From Streptomyces camelliae (GTDB taxonomy: Bacteria > Actinomycetota > Actinomycetes > Streptomycetales > Streptomycetaceae), in NCBI RefSeq assembly GCF_027625935.1, contig NZ_CP115300.1, positions 6,200,001-6,264,000 of the forward strand: a stretch of DNA of 64,000 nt. Reading direction: 5' to 3'. The notes beneath the pieces were generated by a model that worked only from the letters and a program-made list of their open reading frames with translations, ran no database searches and was not told the DNA's origin. The first letter of the stretch is position 1. Each line of letters begins with the position of its first letter. Position numbers and translations under genes: made by a program. Of this stretch, positions 53,495 through 62,462 are shown piece after piece.

Positions 53495-53845
53495 TCAGAC
53501 GGCGCGGACCTCGTACGCCGTCACGCGTACCGTCTCGTCGTCCAGGCACTCGCCGGTGACCAGGTCGAAGCGCTGCTTCAGCAGGGGGGAGGCGACGAAG
53601 GGGCGGCCTTCGTGGGTGCCGGTCAGGCCGCGGGAGAGGACGGCCGCGCCGCTGAAGGGGTCGCGGTTGTCGATGGCGTAGAGGCGGTCCGAGCGGTCGC
53701 GGAACAGGGCCACCTGGCGGCCGTCGGGCAGCAGGGCGGCCGCCCCGCGGCCCGGCAGCAGCGCGTTCAGGTCACAGGCCGTGAACCAGCCGTCCGCGAG
53801 CTGGAGCTGGACCTTCAGAGTCGTGGCTTCGACAGTCAGGGTCAT
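53495..53845 (-). CDS. nirD: Nitrite reductase small subunit
   Basis: A Rieske-like small subunit of the assimilatory NAD(P)H nitrite reductase, 116 aa. The fold segments ALFRDRSDRLYAIDN, DPFSGAAVLSRG and VASPLLKQRFDLVTGECLDD match the family; the usual Rieske Cys/His ligands are absent, as in many NirD proteins. It overlaps nirB by ATGA. It works with NirB in reducing nitrite to ammonium. Confidence 0.93.
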   Translation of the reverse strand: MTLTVEATTLKVQLQLADGWFTACDLNALLPGRGAAALLPDGRQVALFRDRSDRLYAIDNRDPFSGAAVLSRGLTGTHEGRPFVASPLLKQRFDLVTGECLDDETVRVTAYEVRAV

Positions 53846-56451
53846 CGCTGGGTGCTTCCTTCCAGGACGTCGGCGGCGGGCCGCATGCCGATCGCGAGCA
53901 GCGGCAGGTCGGGCTTCATCTGGTCGCGCTCGGGGACGAAGGCGACGACCGGGTCGGGGGTGTCCGGGGCGTTCACGAAGGACACGAACCGGGTGAGCTT
54001 CTCGGGGTCGTTGATGGTCTCGGCCCACTCGTCGCGGTAGTTGGCGACGTGCGCCCGCATCAGCGCCTCCAGCTCGTCGCAGATGCCGAGCTTGTCGTGC
54101 ACCACCACATCGCGTACGTGGTCCAGGCCGCCCGGGATCCGCTCCAGCCAGACGCTCGTGCGCTCCAGACGGTCGGCGGTGCGGATGTAGAACATCAGGA
54201 ACCGGTCGATCAGGCGGACCAGTTCGGCATCACTCAGATCCTGTGCGAGCAGGTCCGCGTGGCGCGGGGTCGCGCCGCCGTTGCCGCCGACGTAGAGGTT
54301 CCAGCCGTTCGACGTCGCGATCACGCCGAAATCCTTCGACTGGGCCTCGGCGCACTCGCGGGCGCATCCCGAGACCGCCGACTTGAGCTTGTGCGGGGAG
54401 CGCAGGCCCCGGTAGCGCAGCTCCAGGTCGATCGCCATGCGGACCGAGTCCTGCACGCCGTAGCGGCACCAGGTGGAGCCGACGCAGGACTTCACCGTCC
54501 GCAGCGCCTTGCCGTAGGCGTGCCCGGACTCGAAGCCGGCGTCCACCAACCGGGCCCAGATCAGGGGAAGTTGTTCGGCGCGGGCGCCGAACATGTCGAT
54601 CCGCTGGCCGCCGGTGATCTTCGTGTAGAGGCCGAAGTCCCGGGCGATCTCGCCGATCACGATCAGCTTCTCGGGTGCGATCTCGCCGCCGGGGATGCGC
54701 GGCACGACCGAGTACGAGCCGTTCTTCTGGAGGTTGGCGAGGTGGTGGTCGTTGGTGTCCTGCAGGGCCGCCTGCTCGCCGTCCAGGACGTAGCCGCTCG
54801 CGCCGATCGTCGGGGCGAGGGAGGCGATGATGGACGCCACCGCCGGCTTGCAGATCTCGCAGCCCTCGCCGCCCCGGGCGCCCTCGCGGCCGTAGCGGTC
54901 GAGCAGATCCTGGTACGACGTGATGCGCAGGCTCAGGACGATCTCGTACAGCTCCTCGCGGGTCTGGGCGAAGCAGCCGCACAGGCCCTTGTCGACCTCG
55001 ACGCCGGACGCCTCCAGCTCCGCGTCGACCAGCTGGCCCAGGACCTTGACGCAACTGCCGCACGTCGTACCGGCCTTGGTGCACTTCTTGACCTCGGGCA
55101 CGCTCATGCACCTGTGCTCGGTGACCGCGCCGCGGATCGTGCCCTTGGTGACGTTGTTGCAGGAGCAGATGATCGCCTCGTCCGGCAGCGCCGACGGGCC
55201 GAGCTGAGCCCCCGAGTCCGCTCCGGCGGGCAGGACGAGGGACTCGGGGGAGATGGGCGGCACCGAACCGGTCAGCGCGCGCAGGGTGCCGTACGCCTCC
55301 GCGTCACCGACCAGGATGCCGCCGAGCAGCGTGCCGTCCCGGCCGATGACCAGCTTCTTGTACAGGCCGGCGCGGGAGTCGGAGTAGACGACGTCCAGGC
55401 AGTCCTCGGTGGCGCCGTGCGCGTCACCGAAGGACGCCACGTCCACGCCGAGCAGCTTCAGCTTGGTCGACAGGTCCGCGCCGACAAAGGCAGCCTCATC
55501 GGAAGCTATCGTCGCCGCGGCCGTCTCCGCCTGCTCGTACCCGGGCGCCACCAGGCCGTACACCCGGCCGTCCGCCGCCAGCGCGCACTCGCCGATCGCG
55601 AACACGTGCGGGTCGGTGACCGTACGGCACTGCTCGTCGACCGTGATGCCGCCGCGCTCGCCGACCGCGAGACCGCAGTCCCGGGCCAGCTGGTCGCGGG
55701 GCCGCACGCCGGCGCTGAACACCACCATGTCGACGGCGAGTTCGGAGCCGTCGGACAGCTTCATGCCGCTGACCGCGCCCGCGTCGTCCGTCAGGATCTC
55801 CTGCGTGCCCACGCCCGTGTGCACGGTCAGGCCCATGCCCTCGATGGTGCGCAGCAGCGCCGCGCCACCGCCCTCGTCGACCTGCACCGGCATCAGGCGC
55901 GGCGCGAACTCCACGATGTGGGAGGTCAGCCCGAGCCCCTTGAGCGCGCCCGCCGCCTCCAGTCCGAGCAGACCGCCGCCGACCACCGCACCCACCTGGG
56001 CCTTGGACGCCGCGTACGCCTCGATCGCGAGCAGGTCCTCGATCGTGCGGTAGACGAAGCAGCCCTCGGCGTCCTTGTTCGGCACGGGCGGCACGAACGG
56101 GTACGAGCCGGTGGCCAGGACCAGCGTGTCGTAGGCGAAGACCTTGCCGGAGCGGGCCGTCACCTTCTTCGCCTCGCGGTCGATCGTCTCCGCCGGGTCG
56201 CCGACGTACAGCTCGATGCCGTGGTCGTTGATGAACTCCATGTCCGTCATGGAGAGGTCCTCGGGGGTCTTGCCCGAGAAGTACGACGTGAGGGCGACGC
56301 GGTCGTAGGCCGGGCGCGGCTCCTCGCAGAGCACGACCACGCGGTGCGTGGCGGTCAGGCCGCGCTCGGCGAGCGCCTCCAGGAAGCGCTGGCCGACCAT
56401 GCCATGGCCGACGAGGACGATCGTGGGGGTGGCCCCCAGGGTGTCGGTCAT
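53842..56451 (-). CDS. nirB: Nitrite reductase large subunit (siroheme, FAD)
   Basis: It reduces nitrite to ammonium with NAD(P)H. The 869-aa protein has an FAD/NAD module (VGHGMVGQRFLEAL; GGGLLGLEAAGAL), a BFD-type [2Fe-2S] domain (CSCNNVTKGT and TKAGTTCGSC), a second Cys segment (CEICKP), and the siroheme/[4Fe-4S] ligands CVGSTWCRYG and SGCARECAEAQ. Length and order are complete. It is coupled to nirD and preceded by the flavoprotein at 56453, one base away. A GlnR-type box precedes the operon. Confidence 0.96.
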   Translation of the reverse strand: MTDTLGATPTIVLVGHGMVGQRFLEALAERGLTATHRVVVLCEEPRPAYDRVALTSYFSGKTPEDLSMTDMEFINDHGIELYVGDPAETIDREAKKVTARSGKVFAYDTLVLATGSYPFVPPVPNKDAEGCFVYRTIEDLLAIEAYAASKAQVGAVVGGGLLGLEAAGALKGLGLTSHIVEFAPRLMPVQVDEGGGAALLRTIEGMGLTVHTGVGTQEILTDDAGAVSGMKLSDGSELAVDMVVFSAGVRPRDQLARDCGLAVGERGGITVDEQCRTVTDPHVFAIGECALAADGRVYGLVAPGYEQAETAAATIASDEAAFVGADLSTKLKLLGVDVASFGDAHGATEDCLDVVYSDSRAGLYKKLVIGRDGTLLGGILVGDAEAYGTLRALTGSVPPISPESLVLPAGADSGAQLGPSALPDEAIICSCNNVTKGTIRGAVTEHRCMSVPEVKKCTKAGTTCGSCVKVLGQLVDAELEASGVEVDKGLCGCFAQTREELYEIVLSLRITSYQDLLDRYGREGARGGEGCEICKPAVASIIASLAPTIGASGYVLDGEQAALQDTNDHHLANLQKNGSYSVVPRIPGGEIAPEKLIVIGEIARDFGLYTKITGGQRIDMFGARAEQLPLIWARLVDAGFESGHAYGKALRTVKSCVGSTWCRYGVQDSVRMAIDLELRYRGLRSPHKLKSAVSGCARECAEAQSKDFGVIATSNGWNLYVGGNGGATPRHADLLAQDLSDAELVRLIDRFLMFYIRTADRLERTSVWLERIPGGLDHVRDVVVHDKLGICDELEALMRAHVANYRDEWAETINDPEKLTRFVSFVNAPDTPDPVVAFVPERDQMKPDLPLLAIGMRPAADVLEGSTQR

Positions 56452-56452
56452 T

Positions 56453-57667
56453 TCAGGAGCCTCCGTCGTTGGTGAGCAGGTGGAGCAGGGGGCCGTCGTC
56501 GGGGAGCGGCTCTGCTCCCTCCCAGGCACGGGCGAGCGCGCCGACGGTGCCGAGTTCGCCGACGAGGACGCCGCCGACGAGCCGGTCGTCTCGGACGACG
56601 ACCTTGCGGTAGGTGCCGCGGGTGGCGTCGGTGAGTCGTACGACGTCGTCGCCGGGGCGGGCCTCGGTCTCGCCGAACGCGGCGAGGTCGAACGGGGAGC
56701 CCGGCCCGGTCAGGGTCAGCCGGGTCAGGGAACGGGTGCCGCGGTACCGGGAGTCGGCGTCCCCCGCGAGCAACTCGGCGAGCAGGTCGGCCTGTTCGAG
56801 GGCCGGGGCGGCGAGGCCGTAGACCGTGCCGTCGTGCCGGGCGCAGTCGCCGATGGCGTGGATGTGCGGGTCCGAGGTGCGCAGTTCGTCGTCGACGAGG
56901 ACGCCGTCGTGGACGGCGAGCCCGGCCTCCGCGGCGAGGCCCGTGCGCGGGCGCACCCCGCAGGCGAGGACGACGAGGTCGGCGTCGAGGACGTAGCCGT
57001 CGGCGAGTTCCACCGAGCGGACCGCGCCGGCGACGCACCGCATGTCCCGCACGCGGCACTCGGTGTGGACCTCGACGCCCAGGTCGGTGAGGTGCCGCCG
57101 CACCAGGCCGGAGGCGTCCGGGTCGAGCCGGCGCTCCATGAGCCGCTCGGCCTGCTGGGCGAGGACCACCTTCGCGCCGCGTACCGCGAGCGCCCGGGCG
57201 GCGGAGACGCCGAGCAGCCCGCCGCCGATCACCACCGCGCGTACCCCGGGCCGGACCGCCTCGGACAGCGCCAGGCAGTCGTCCAGGGTCCGGAACGCGT
57301 GGACGCCCCGGGGCAGTTGATGGTCGGCGGTGAACAGGGCGCGCAGCGGCGGCAGCACCGGGTTGGCGCCCGTGGCGAGGACGAGCGTGTCGTAGGCGAT
57401 CGGCGGGCCGTCGGCGCGGCTGACGGTCCGGGCGGCCCGGTCGATGCCGGTGATCCGGGCGCGCAGCAGCCGCTCGGGCTCCGGGAGGCTGATCACCTCC
57501 GGGGCGTACCGGCCGGCCAGGACCTCGGCGAGCAGGACCCGGTTGTACGGCGGGTGCTCCTCGTCGCCGACGAGCAGCGCGGGCACGCCCAGCTCGCCGA
57601 GCCGCCGGGCGAGCCGTACGCCCGCGAGGCCGGCGCCGATCACCACCACACGCGTATTCGAGGTCAT
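56453..57667 (-). CDS. NAD(P)/FAD-dependent oxidoreductase of nitrate/nitrite assimilation
   Basis: A flavoprotein of 404 aa related to the N-terminal part of NirB and to rubredoxin/nitrate reductase electron-transfer subunits (NasB-like). FAD motif GAGLAGVRLARR near residue 11, NAD motif IGGGLLGVSAARAL and HAIGDCARHDG near the end. It is the first gene of the nirBD operon, so it likely passes electrons to nitrate or nitrite reductase. No iron-sulfur or rubredoxin domain is attached. Confidence 0.88.
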   Translation of the reverse strand: MTSNTRVVVIGAGLAGVRLARRLGELGVPALLVGDEEHPPYNRVLLAEVLAGRYAPEVISLPEPERLLRARITGIDRAARTVSRADGPPIAYDTLVLATGANPVLPPLRALFTADHQLPRGVHAFRTLDDCLALSEAVRPGVRAVVIGGGLLGVSAARALAVRGAKVVLAQQAERLMERRLDPDASGLVRRHLTDLGVEVHTECRVRDMRCVAGAVRSVELADGYVLDADLVVLACGVRPRTGLAAEAGLAVHDGVLVDDELRTSDPHIHAIGDCARHDGTVYGLAAPALEQADLLAELLAGDADSRYRGTRSLTRLTLTGPGSPFDLAAFGETEARPGDDVVRLTDATRGTYRKVVVRDDRLVGGVLVGELGTVGALARAWEGAEPLPDDGPLLHLLTNDGGS

Positions 57668-57690
57668 GTCCCCGAGCGTGCGACGTGGAG

Positions 57691-57728
57691 GTTACCCGGT
57701 CGCATCACCTCTGTTTCCCGTGCGGAAC
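57691..57728. promoter_or_regulatory. GlnR-type box of the nitrite reductase operon
   Basis: Read toward the operon: GTTCC-n6-GAAAC-n6-GATGC-n6-GTAAC, four pentamers with exact 6-bp gaps. This matches the actinobacterial GlnR pattern (GTnAC-n6-GAAAC repeated) with one good half and one weaker half. It ends 24 bp before the first start codon (57667). nirB is a known GlnR target in S. coelicolor. Confidence 0.75.
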
Positions 57729-57756
57729 GCTGCCCTCAGCGGACCCGGGCGGCAGA

Positions 57757-57838
57757 TGTGAGGGTCCCGTGCGCGCGCCTGACGGGGCTGTGAGGTTGCC
57801 TGCGGATTCCCGCGCGCGCGGCAGCGAGCTGTGAGGTT
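57757..57838. repeat. Three TGTGAGG direct repeats before the TSUP gene
   Basis: TGTGAGGGT at 57757, TGTGAGGTT at 57789 and TGTGAGGTT at 57830, with the last ending 12 bp before the ATG. They lie between the GlnR box and the transporter gene. Possible activator or repressor site. Confidence 0.45.
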
Positions 57839-57850
57839 AGGGTCGCGATC

Positions 57851-58633
57851 ATGCCCGACATACCGATGACGACCGTAGTCCTGCTGTGTACAGCCTCGCT
57901 CGCGGCCGGCTGGATCGACGCTGTGGTGGGCGGTGGCGGACTGCTGCTCCTGCCGGCCCTGCTGCTCGGGCTGCCGGCGTCGACCCCGGCCGCGTGGGCG
58001 CTCGGCACCAACAAGGCGACCGCCATCGTCGGCACCACCGGCGCGGCCGTGACGTACGCCCGCAAGGCGCCGGTGGAGGTCGGCACGGCCGTCCGGATCG
58101 GGCTCGCCGCGCTCGCCGGGTCCTCGGCGGGGGCCTTCTTCGCGGCCGGGATGAGCACGGACGTCCTCAAGCCGGTGATCATGGTGGTGCTGCTCGGGGT
58201 CGCCGCGTTCGTGATCCTGCGCCCGGCTTTCGGCAGGGCCCCGGCGGCTGGTCCGGCCACCCGGCGCCAGAAGCTCGCCGCGGTCGGCCTGGCCGGCCTG
58301 GGCATCGGCTTCTACGACGGCCTGATCGGCCCCGGCACCGGTACCTTCCTGGTTCTCGCGCTGACCGCCGTCCTCCGGCTGGACCTGGTCACCGCCTCGG
58401 CCACCGCGAAGATCGTCAACTGCTGCACCAACGCCGGCGCCCTCGCCATGTTCGCCTGGCAGGGCACGGTCCTGTGGAAACTGGCCGCCCTGCTGGCCGT
58501 CTTCAACCTCGCGGGCGGCACGCTCGGCGCCCGCACCGCCCTCAAGCAGGGCAGCGGGTTCGTCCGGGTGGTGCTGCTGACGGTGGTCTTCGCGCTGGTG
58601 GCGAACCTGGCGTACGAGCAGTGGATCGCCTAG
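57851..58633 (+). CDS. TSUP (TauE/SafE) family membrane transporter
   Basis: A membrane protein of 260 aa with 7-8 helices and the family repeat motifs GGGGLLLLPALL and GIGFYDGLIGPGTGTFL. TSUP proteins move sulfite, sulfonates or small organic acids. It is divergent from the nitrite-reductase operon, so a link to nitrogen or sulfur oxyanions is possible but not shown. It ends 2 bp from the convergent sortase stop. Confidence 0.88.
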   Translation: MPDIPMTTVVLLCTASLAAGWIDAVVGGGGLLLLPALLLGLPASTPAAWALGTNKATAIVGTTGAAVTYARKAPVEVGTAVRIGLAALAGSSAGAFFAAGMSTDVLKPVIMVVLLGVAAFVILRPAFGRAPAAGPATRRQKLAAVGLAGLGIGFYDGLIGPGTGTFLVLALTAVLRLDLVTASATAKIVNCCTNAGALAMFAWQGTVLWKLAALLAVFNLAGGTLGARTALKQGSGFVRVVLLTVVFALVANLAYEQWIA

Positions 58634-58635
58634 GT

Positions 58636-59292
58636 TCAGCGGCTTGCCGTCAGGTGGGCGAAGACCACGACGTTGCCCTGGTATCCGGTCGCCCGGGAAT
58701 AGCCGCCGCCGCAGGTGATGACGCGGAGCTCGGGGCGGTGGGCGGCGCCGTAGACCTTCTCGTCGGGGAAGTCGCGTGCCGCGTACACCTCCACCGCGTC
58801 CACGGTGAACACGGCCACGGAGCCGTCCCGGCGGTCCACCTCGATGCGGGCGCCCCGTGTGAGCGCGCCGAGGTCGTAGAAGACGGCGGGGCCCTCGGTG
58901 TTGTCGACGTGCCCGGCGACGATCGCGGTGCCGGTCTCGCCGGGTATGGTGCCGGCCTCGTACCAGCCGGCCAGGTTCTTGTTCCGCGCGGGCGGCACGT
59001 CCAGGCTGCCGGCGGGGGTGAGGGACAGGCCCATCAGGGGGGCGTTCACCCGGATCGCGGGGATGCGGATCCGGGTGGGCGGGGACGGGGTGAGGGCGGG
59101 GGCCGCGGGCCGCTCACCGCCCGGGTCGAGGCGGCCCTCCGTGGCGGCGGGCTGCGGTGGCGCGTGTGTCCCGGCCCCACCACCGAGCAGCCACACCCCG
59201 GAACCGAGGGCCACGACGGTGACCGCGGCTATCGCGGTGTCGCCGGCCCTGGCGCTCCTGGTGCGCCTGCTTCGCCTGGCACTCCTGCCCAT
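58636..59292 (-). CDS. Class F-like sortase
   Basis: A membrane-anchored transpeptidase of 218 aa that would attach proteins to the cell wall. An N-terminal helix (TAIAAVTVVALGSGVWLL) is followed by a Pro-rich linker and the sortase beta-barrel with catalytic His128 (VAGHVDN), Cys194 (VITCGGG) and Arg200. It resembles class E/F sortases of actinobacteria. The adjacent gene at 59413 is the best candidate substrate. A terminator separates the two. Confidence 0.92.
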   Translation of the reverse strand: MGRSARRSRRTRSARAGDTAIAAVTVVALGSGVWLLGGGAGTHAPPQPAATEGRLDPGGERPAAPALTPSPPTRIRIPAIRVNAPLMGLSLTPAGSLDVPPARNKNLAGWYEAGTIPGETGTAIVAGHVDNTEGPAVFYDLGALTRGARIEVDRRDGSVAVFTVDAVEVYAARDFPDEKVYGAAHRPELRVITCGGGYSRATGYQGNVVVFAHLTASR

Positions 59293-59333
59293 GGCAATCC
59301 CTCTCCCGGAGGCGGACCTCCGAAGGCCCCTCT

Positions 59334-59372
59334 CCCCCTCCGGGCCGCGAGGGGCGTCGGGCCCGGAGGGGG
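59334..59372 (-). terminator. Terminator hairpin between candidate substrate and sortase
   Basis: A perfect 13-bp stem, CCCCCTCCGGGCC (59334-59346) with GGCCCGGAGGGGG (59360-59372), and a 13-nt loop, after the gene at 59413 and before the sortase start. It may allow partial read-through. Confidence 0.7.
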
Positions 59373-59412
59373 CGGGTGTGCGGTACCGGTGACGGACAGC
59401 GGAGGGTGTCCG

Positions 59413-59934
59413 TCAGATCCCGTCGCCTCTCGCCCGGCGATGCAGGAGCCAGGTACCGCCCGCGGCGGCGACGGCCAGTGCCGCCACGCCCGCCGCGGTC
59501 CGCACGGGGTCGGGGCCGAGTGCGCCGCCGACCCCCGTCTTCACGCTTCCCCGCGGCTGCACCTGCTCGTGCGCCGCGCTCAGGGCCACCACCAGGTCGC
59601 CCGTCACCTCCCGGTTTCCCACAGCACACCGCGCGACGATCTCGTACATCCCTGGCTGCGCGCTCTCCGGCACCACGAACTGTCCGATCGCCTCGCCGTC
59701 GTGTGTGCTGGGTGCCAGCATGAACGTGCCGCCGCCGACCGCACCGGCGTTCCCGGTCGCGGGGCCGCCCTTGTCCCCGCAGGCGGCGGTGTTCACCGTG
59801 ACGTGGCTGCCGGGCGCCACGGTGGAGGGGTACACGTCCAGGCTGCCGGTGCTGCCGGCCCAGGCGGGTGCCGCGGTCGCACCGACGAGCGCGATACCGG
59901 CGATACCGGTCAGCAGACGTGCGGTGCGGCGCAT
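59413..59934 (-). CDS. Exported protein with C-terminal anchor, candidate sortase substrate
   Basis: A protein of 173 aa. Signal peptide about 1-26 (TGIAGIALVGATAAPAWA). A beta-rich domain follows with Cys52 and Cys103, likely a disulfide. The C-terminus has RGSVKTGVGG (128-137), a hydrophobic helix (about 145-164) and a basic tail RRARG: the layout of a sorting signal without a classical LPxTG or LAxTG. Encoded just before the class F-like sortase. Whether VKTGVGG is the cleaved motif is inference. Confidence 0.8.
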   Translation of the reverse strand: MRRTARLLTGIAGIALVGATAAPAWAGSTGSLDVYPSTVAPGSHVTVNTAACGDKGGPATGNAGAVGGGTFMLAPSTHDGEAIGQFVVPESAQPGMYEIVARCAVGNREVTGDLVVALSAAHEQVQPRGSVKTGVGGALGPDPVRTAAGVAALAVAAAGGTWLLHRRARGDGI

Positions 59935-60001
59935 GGTGCTCTCCAGGGCTTCGGGATTCGGCTGCACGTCTACGAGGTAAGTCGCAGTCCGGGACTTCCG
60001 C

Positions 60002-60022
60002 TTCCTGATGGCCCGTCAGGAA
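60002..60022. promoter_or_regulatory. Inverted repeat upstream of the exported-protein gene
   Basis: TTCCTGA (60002-60008) and TCAGGAA (60016-60022) form a perfect 7-bp dyad with a 7-bp spacer, about 70 bp before the start at 59934. The remainder of the 307-bp gap up to 60241 contains only the terminator at 60187. Confidence 0.45.
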
Positions 60023-60186
60023 CAGCGCCGAACGGGTGTCACCCCCGACCCCCGCACGGCCTAGCGGACGCGCCGTCTACGCAGGTCACAGGCGTGCGGG
60101 CGGCAGCGATGCGAAGAGAACACGAATGGAGCGACGGGCGCCGTTGAACGGGTGAGGGCTGTCGCTGAGCCGTCGGGAGCGTGACG

Positions 60187-60243
60187 GAGCCGCCCCGGTC
60201 CGAAGGCCGGGACGGCTGACCTTTCCGAGCCCCGGGGCGGCTC
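60187..60243 (-). terminator. Terminator of the secreted thermolysin gene
   Basis: GAGCCGCCCCGG (60187-60198) pairs with CCGGGGCGGCTC (60232-60243), 12 bp perfect, at the 3' end of the protease gene; an inner GTCC/GGAC hairpin lies in the loop. Confidence 0.65.
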
Positions 60244-61894
60244 AGTTGACGTTGACCGCGCTCCACGCCGCCGCCACCGCGTTGTACTCCGCACTCCCCG
60301 CGCCGTACAGATCCTTCGCGGCGTTGAGGGTCGCCGTCCGCGCACCCGCGTAGTTGGTCGAGGACGTCATGTAGACGGTCAGCGCCCGGTACCAGATCTG
60401 GGCGACCTTGTCGCGGCCGATGCCGGTGACCGTGGAGCCGTTGTACGTCGGCGAGTTGTAGCTGACGCCGTTGATGGTCTTCGGCCCGCTGCCCTCCGCC
60501 AGGAGATAGGCGAAGTGGTTGGCGACACCGGAGGAGTAGTGGACGTCGAGATTCCCGACCGACGAACTCCAGTAGTCCGCGGAGTTGCCGTCCTTCGACG
60601 GCTGGTCCATGTAGCGCAGGGCGGTCTTGCCGAAGCCGGACTTCACGATCTTCTCGCCGATGAGGTAGTCACCGGGGTCGGAGGGGTTGTTCGCGTACCA
60701 CTCGACCATCGTGCCGAGGATGTCGGAGGTGGCCTCGTTGAGTCCGCCGGACTCGCCCGAGTAGGTCAGCGCGGCCGTCTTGGACGTGACGCCGTGGGTC
60801 ATCTCGTGCCCGGCGACATCGAGTGCGACCAGCGGGCCGAAGGTGGTGCCGTCACCGTCGCCGTACGTCATGCAGAAGCAACTGTCGTCCCAGAAGGCGT
60901 TGTTGTAGCTGTTGCCGTAGTGGACGCGGTTGAACGAGCCCTTGCCGTCGCCGGCGATGCCGTTGCGGCCCAGCACGTTCTTGTAGAAGTCCCAGGTCAT
61001 GTTGGTGCCGTACTGGGCGTCGACGGCGGCCGAGGAGCGGTCGGAGGTGGTGCCGTTGCCCCAGTGGTTGTCGGAGTCCGTGAACACCGTCGCCGGCGCC
61101 CGGCTGATGCAGATCCCGAAGATGCACAGGTCGGTCTGGTTCGCCGCGTCACCGGTGTAGGTGCCGCCGCGCGTCGGGTCGGTGAGGTTGTACGACGATC
61201 CCGACGGGGTCGTCTGCAGCGGCACCGTCCCGCTGTACAGCGACTGGCCGTCGCCGGCGGCGGTCTCGATGCTGTCCCAGGCGTCGATCTGCCGGCCGGT
61301 GCGGGCGTCGGTGAGCACCGTGCGGGCGACCGGGTTGCCGAGCGAGTCCCGGCCGACCGCGTTGGTGCGCCAGGCCAGCTTCGGGGTGCCGTGCAGGGCG
61401 TCGACGATCAGCTCGGGCTTGGCCTTCACCTGCTTCAGCGCGTTCCCGAGGTGGACGGCGCGCAGGGCGTTCACGGCGAGGTCGGCGGCCTTCGGCGCGG
61501 ATATCTCCGGGGTGATGGAGGCGAGGGATATCGTGCTCCGGGTCGCCCGGTCGGCGCCGCGGTAGCTGCCGTCCTTCTTCAGATGGACCACGAAGTCGCC
61601 GCCCAGTACCGGGAGTCGGCGGTAGGTGCGGTCGTAGCGGACGTGCTGGGTGCCGTCCTTGTCCACGATCACGTCACGGACGCTGGTGCTCTCGGCGGAG
61701 GTCAGGCCCAGGCCGGCGGCGTGGGCCAGGAGGGCCGAGGCCGCGTTCTGGATCGCGGCCGCCCTGGTCGGTCTCGGGTCGGCGTGGGCGGCGGGGGAGA
61801 GGGCGACGGTCAGCAGGGTCGCGGTGGTGAGGGCGACACCGGCGGTGGTGGTGAGGCGGCGGGATCCTCGGACGTGCTGCCGTATCCGGGTCAT
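60242..61894 (-). CDS. Secreted thermolysin-like metalloprotease (M4)
   Basis: An extracellular zinc protease of 550 aa. Signal peptide (TTTAGVALTTATLLTVALSP), an FTP/PepSY propeptide (about 45-210; YDRTYRRLPVLGGDFVVHL), and the mature M4 domain with HEMTH near residue 362 and GGLNEATSD 20 residues on. CIFGIC and SCFCM supply cysteines. AAGGAG precedes the ATG at 61894. Compared with the protease at 6258 it is the classical exported, propeptide-containing form. It likely digests extracellular protein. Confidence 0.95.
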   Translation of the reverse strand: MTRIRQHVRGSRRLTTTAGVALTTATLLTVALSPAAHADPRPTRAAAIQNAASALLAHAAGLGLTSAESTSVRDVIVDKDGTQHVRYDRTYRRLPVLGGDFVVHLKKDGSYRGADRATRSTISLASITPEISAPKAADLAVNALRAVHLGNALKQVKAKPELIVDALHGTPKLAWRTNAVGRDSLGNPVARTVLTDARTGRQIDAWDSIETAAGDGQSLYSGTVPLQTTPSGSSYNLTDPTRGGTYTGDAANQTDLCIFGICISRAPATVFTDSDNHWGNGTTSDRSSAAVDAQYGTNMTWDFYKNVLGRNGIAGDGKGSFNRVHYGNSYNNAFWDDSCFCMTYGDGDGTTFGPLVALDVAGHEMTHGVTSKTAALTYSGESGGLNEATSDILGTMVEWYANNPSDPGDYLIGEKIVKSGFGKTALRYMDQPSKDGNSADYWSSSVGNLDVHYSSGVANHFAYLLAEGSGPKTINGVSYNSPTYNGSTVTGIGRDKVAQIWYRALTVYMTSSTNYAGARTATLNAAKDLYGAGSAEYNAVAAAWSAVNVN

Positions 61895-62029
61895 CTGTCT
61901 CCTTGGGAAGGCGCCGGTAGGTGTGGGGATGGCGCTGATGACGACAGATTTAAGAGGGCATGACAAGGCATGTCCATAGCGCCTCTGTGGGGATGTGTGA
62001 GAACCGGACGGGGATACAGAATCGCTTCC

Positions 62030-62461
62030 GTGATCACTCCGCACCCCGGGCCCCCGCTGCCCTTCTTCGTCTACGGCACCCTGCGCCCCGGCGAGGCCAA
62101 CCACGACCTGTTCCTGCGGGGCCGCACCACCGCCGAGGAACCCGCTCGCCTCCCGGACACGGCGCTCTACGACGGCCCCGGCTATCCCTACGCCGTCGAC
62201 GCGCCGGGCGGCGAGGTCCGGGGCGAACTGGTCACCGCCCGCCCGGAGTCGTACGACACCCTGCTCACCGCGCTGGACCGGCTGGAGGAGTACATCCCGG
62301 GCGACCCCCGCAACCTCTACGAACGCGTCACCCGCCCGGTCCTGCGCGCCGACGGCACCACCACCCCCGCCTGGGTCTACCTCGCCGCCCCGCGCATCGC
62401 CGCCCACCTGCGCGCCACCGGCACCCGCATCGAGACCGGCGACTGGCTGTCCCGCGGCTGA
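62030..62461 (+). CDS. Gamma-glutamylcyclotransferase-like protein
   Basis: A small cytosolic protein of 143 aa from the GTG at 62030. The hallmark FVYGTLRPGEAN is near the N-terminus, the catalytic-type Glu is in LDRLEEYIPGDP, and AWVYLA closes the fold. Members act on gamma-glutamyl amines or amino acids; the exact substrate cannot be told. An in-frame ATG at 61970 adds residues with no similarity. Divergent from the thermolysin gene and convergent with the acetyltransferase. Confidence 0.85.
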   Translation: MITPHPGPPLPFFVYGTLRPGEANHDLFLRGRTTAEEPARLPDTALYDGPGYPYAVDAPGGEVRGELVTARPESYDTLLTALDRLEEYIPGDPRNLYERVTRPVLRADGTTTPAWVYLAAPRIAAHLRATGTRIETGDWLSRG

Positions 62462-62462
62462 C

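Noticed and set aside
54049..56475. A long open frame on the plus strand opposite nirB
   Set aside because: Composition artefact of GC-rich codons; nirB has all its cofactor motifs on the minus strand.
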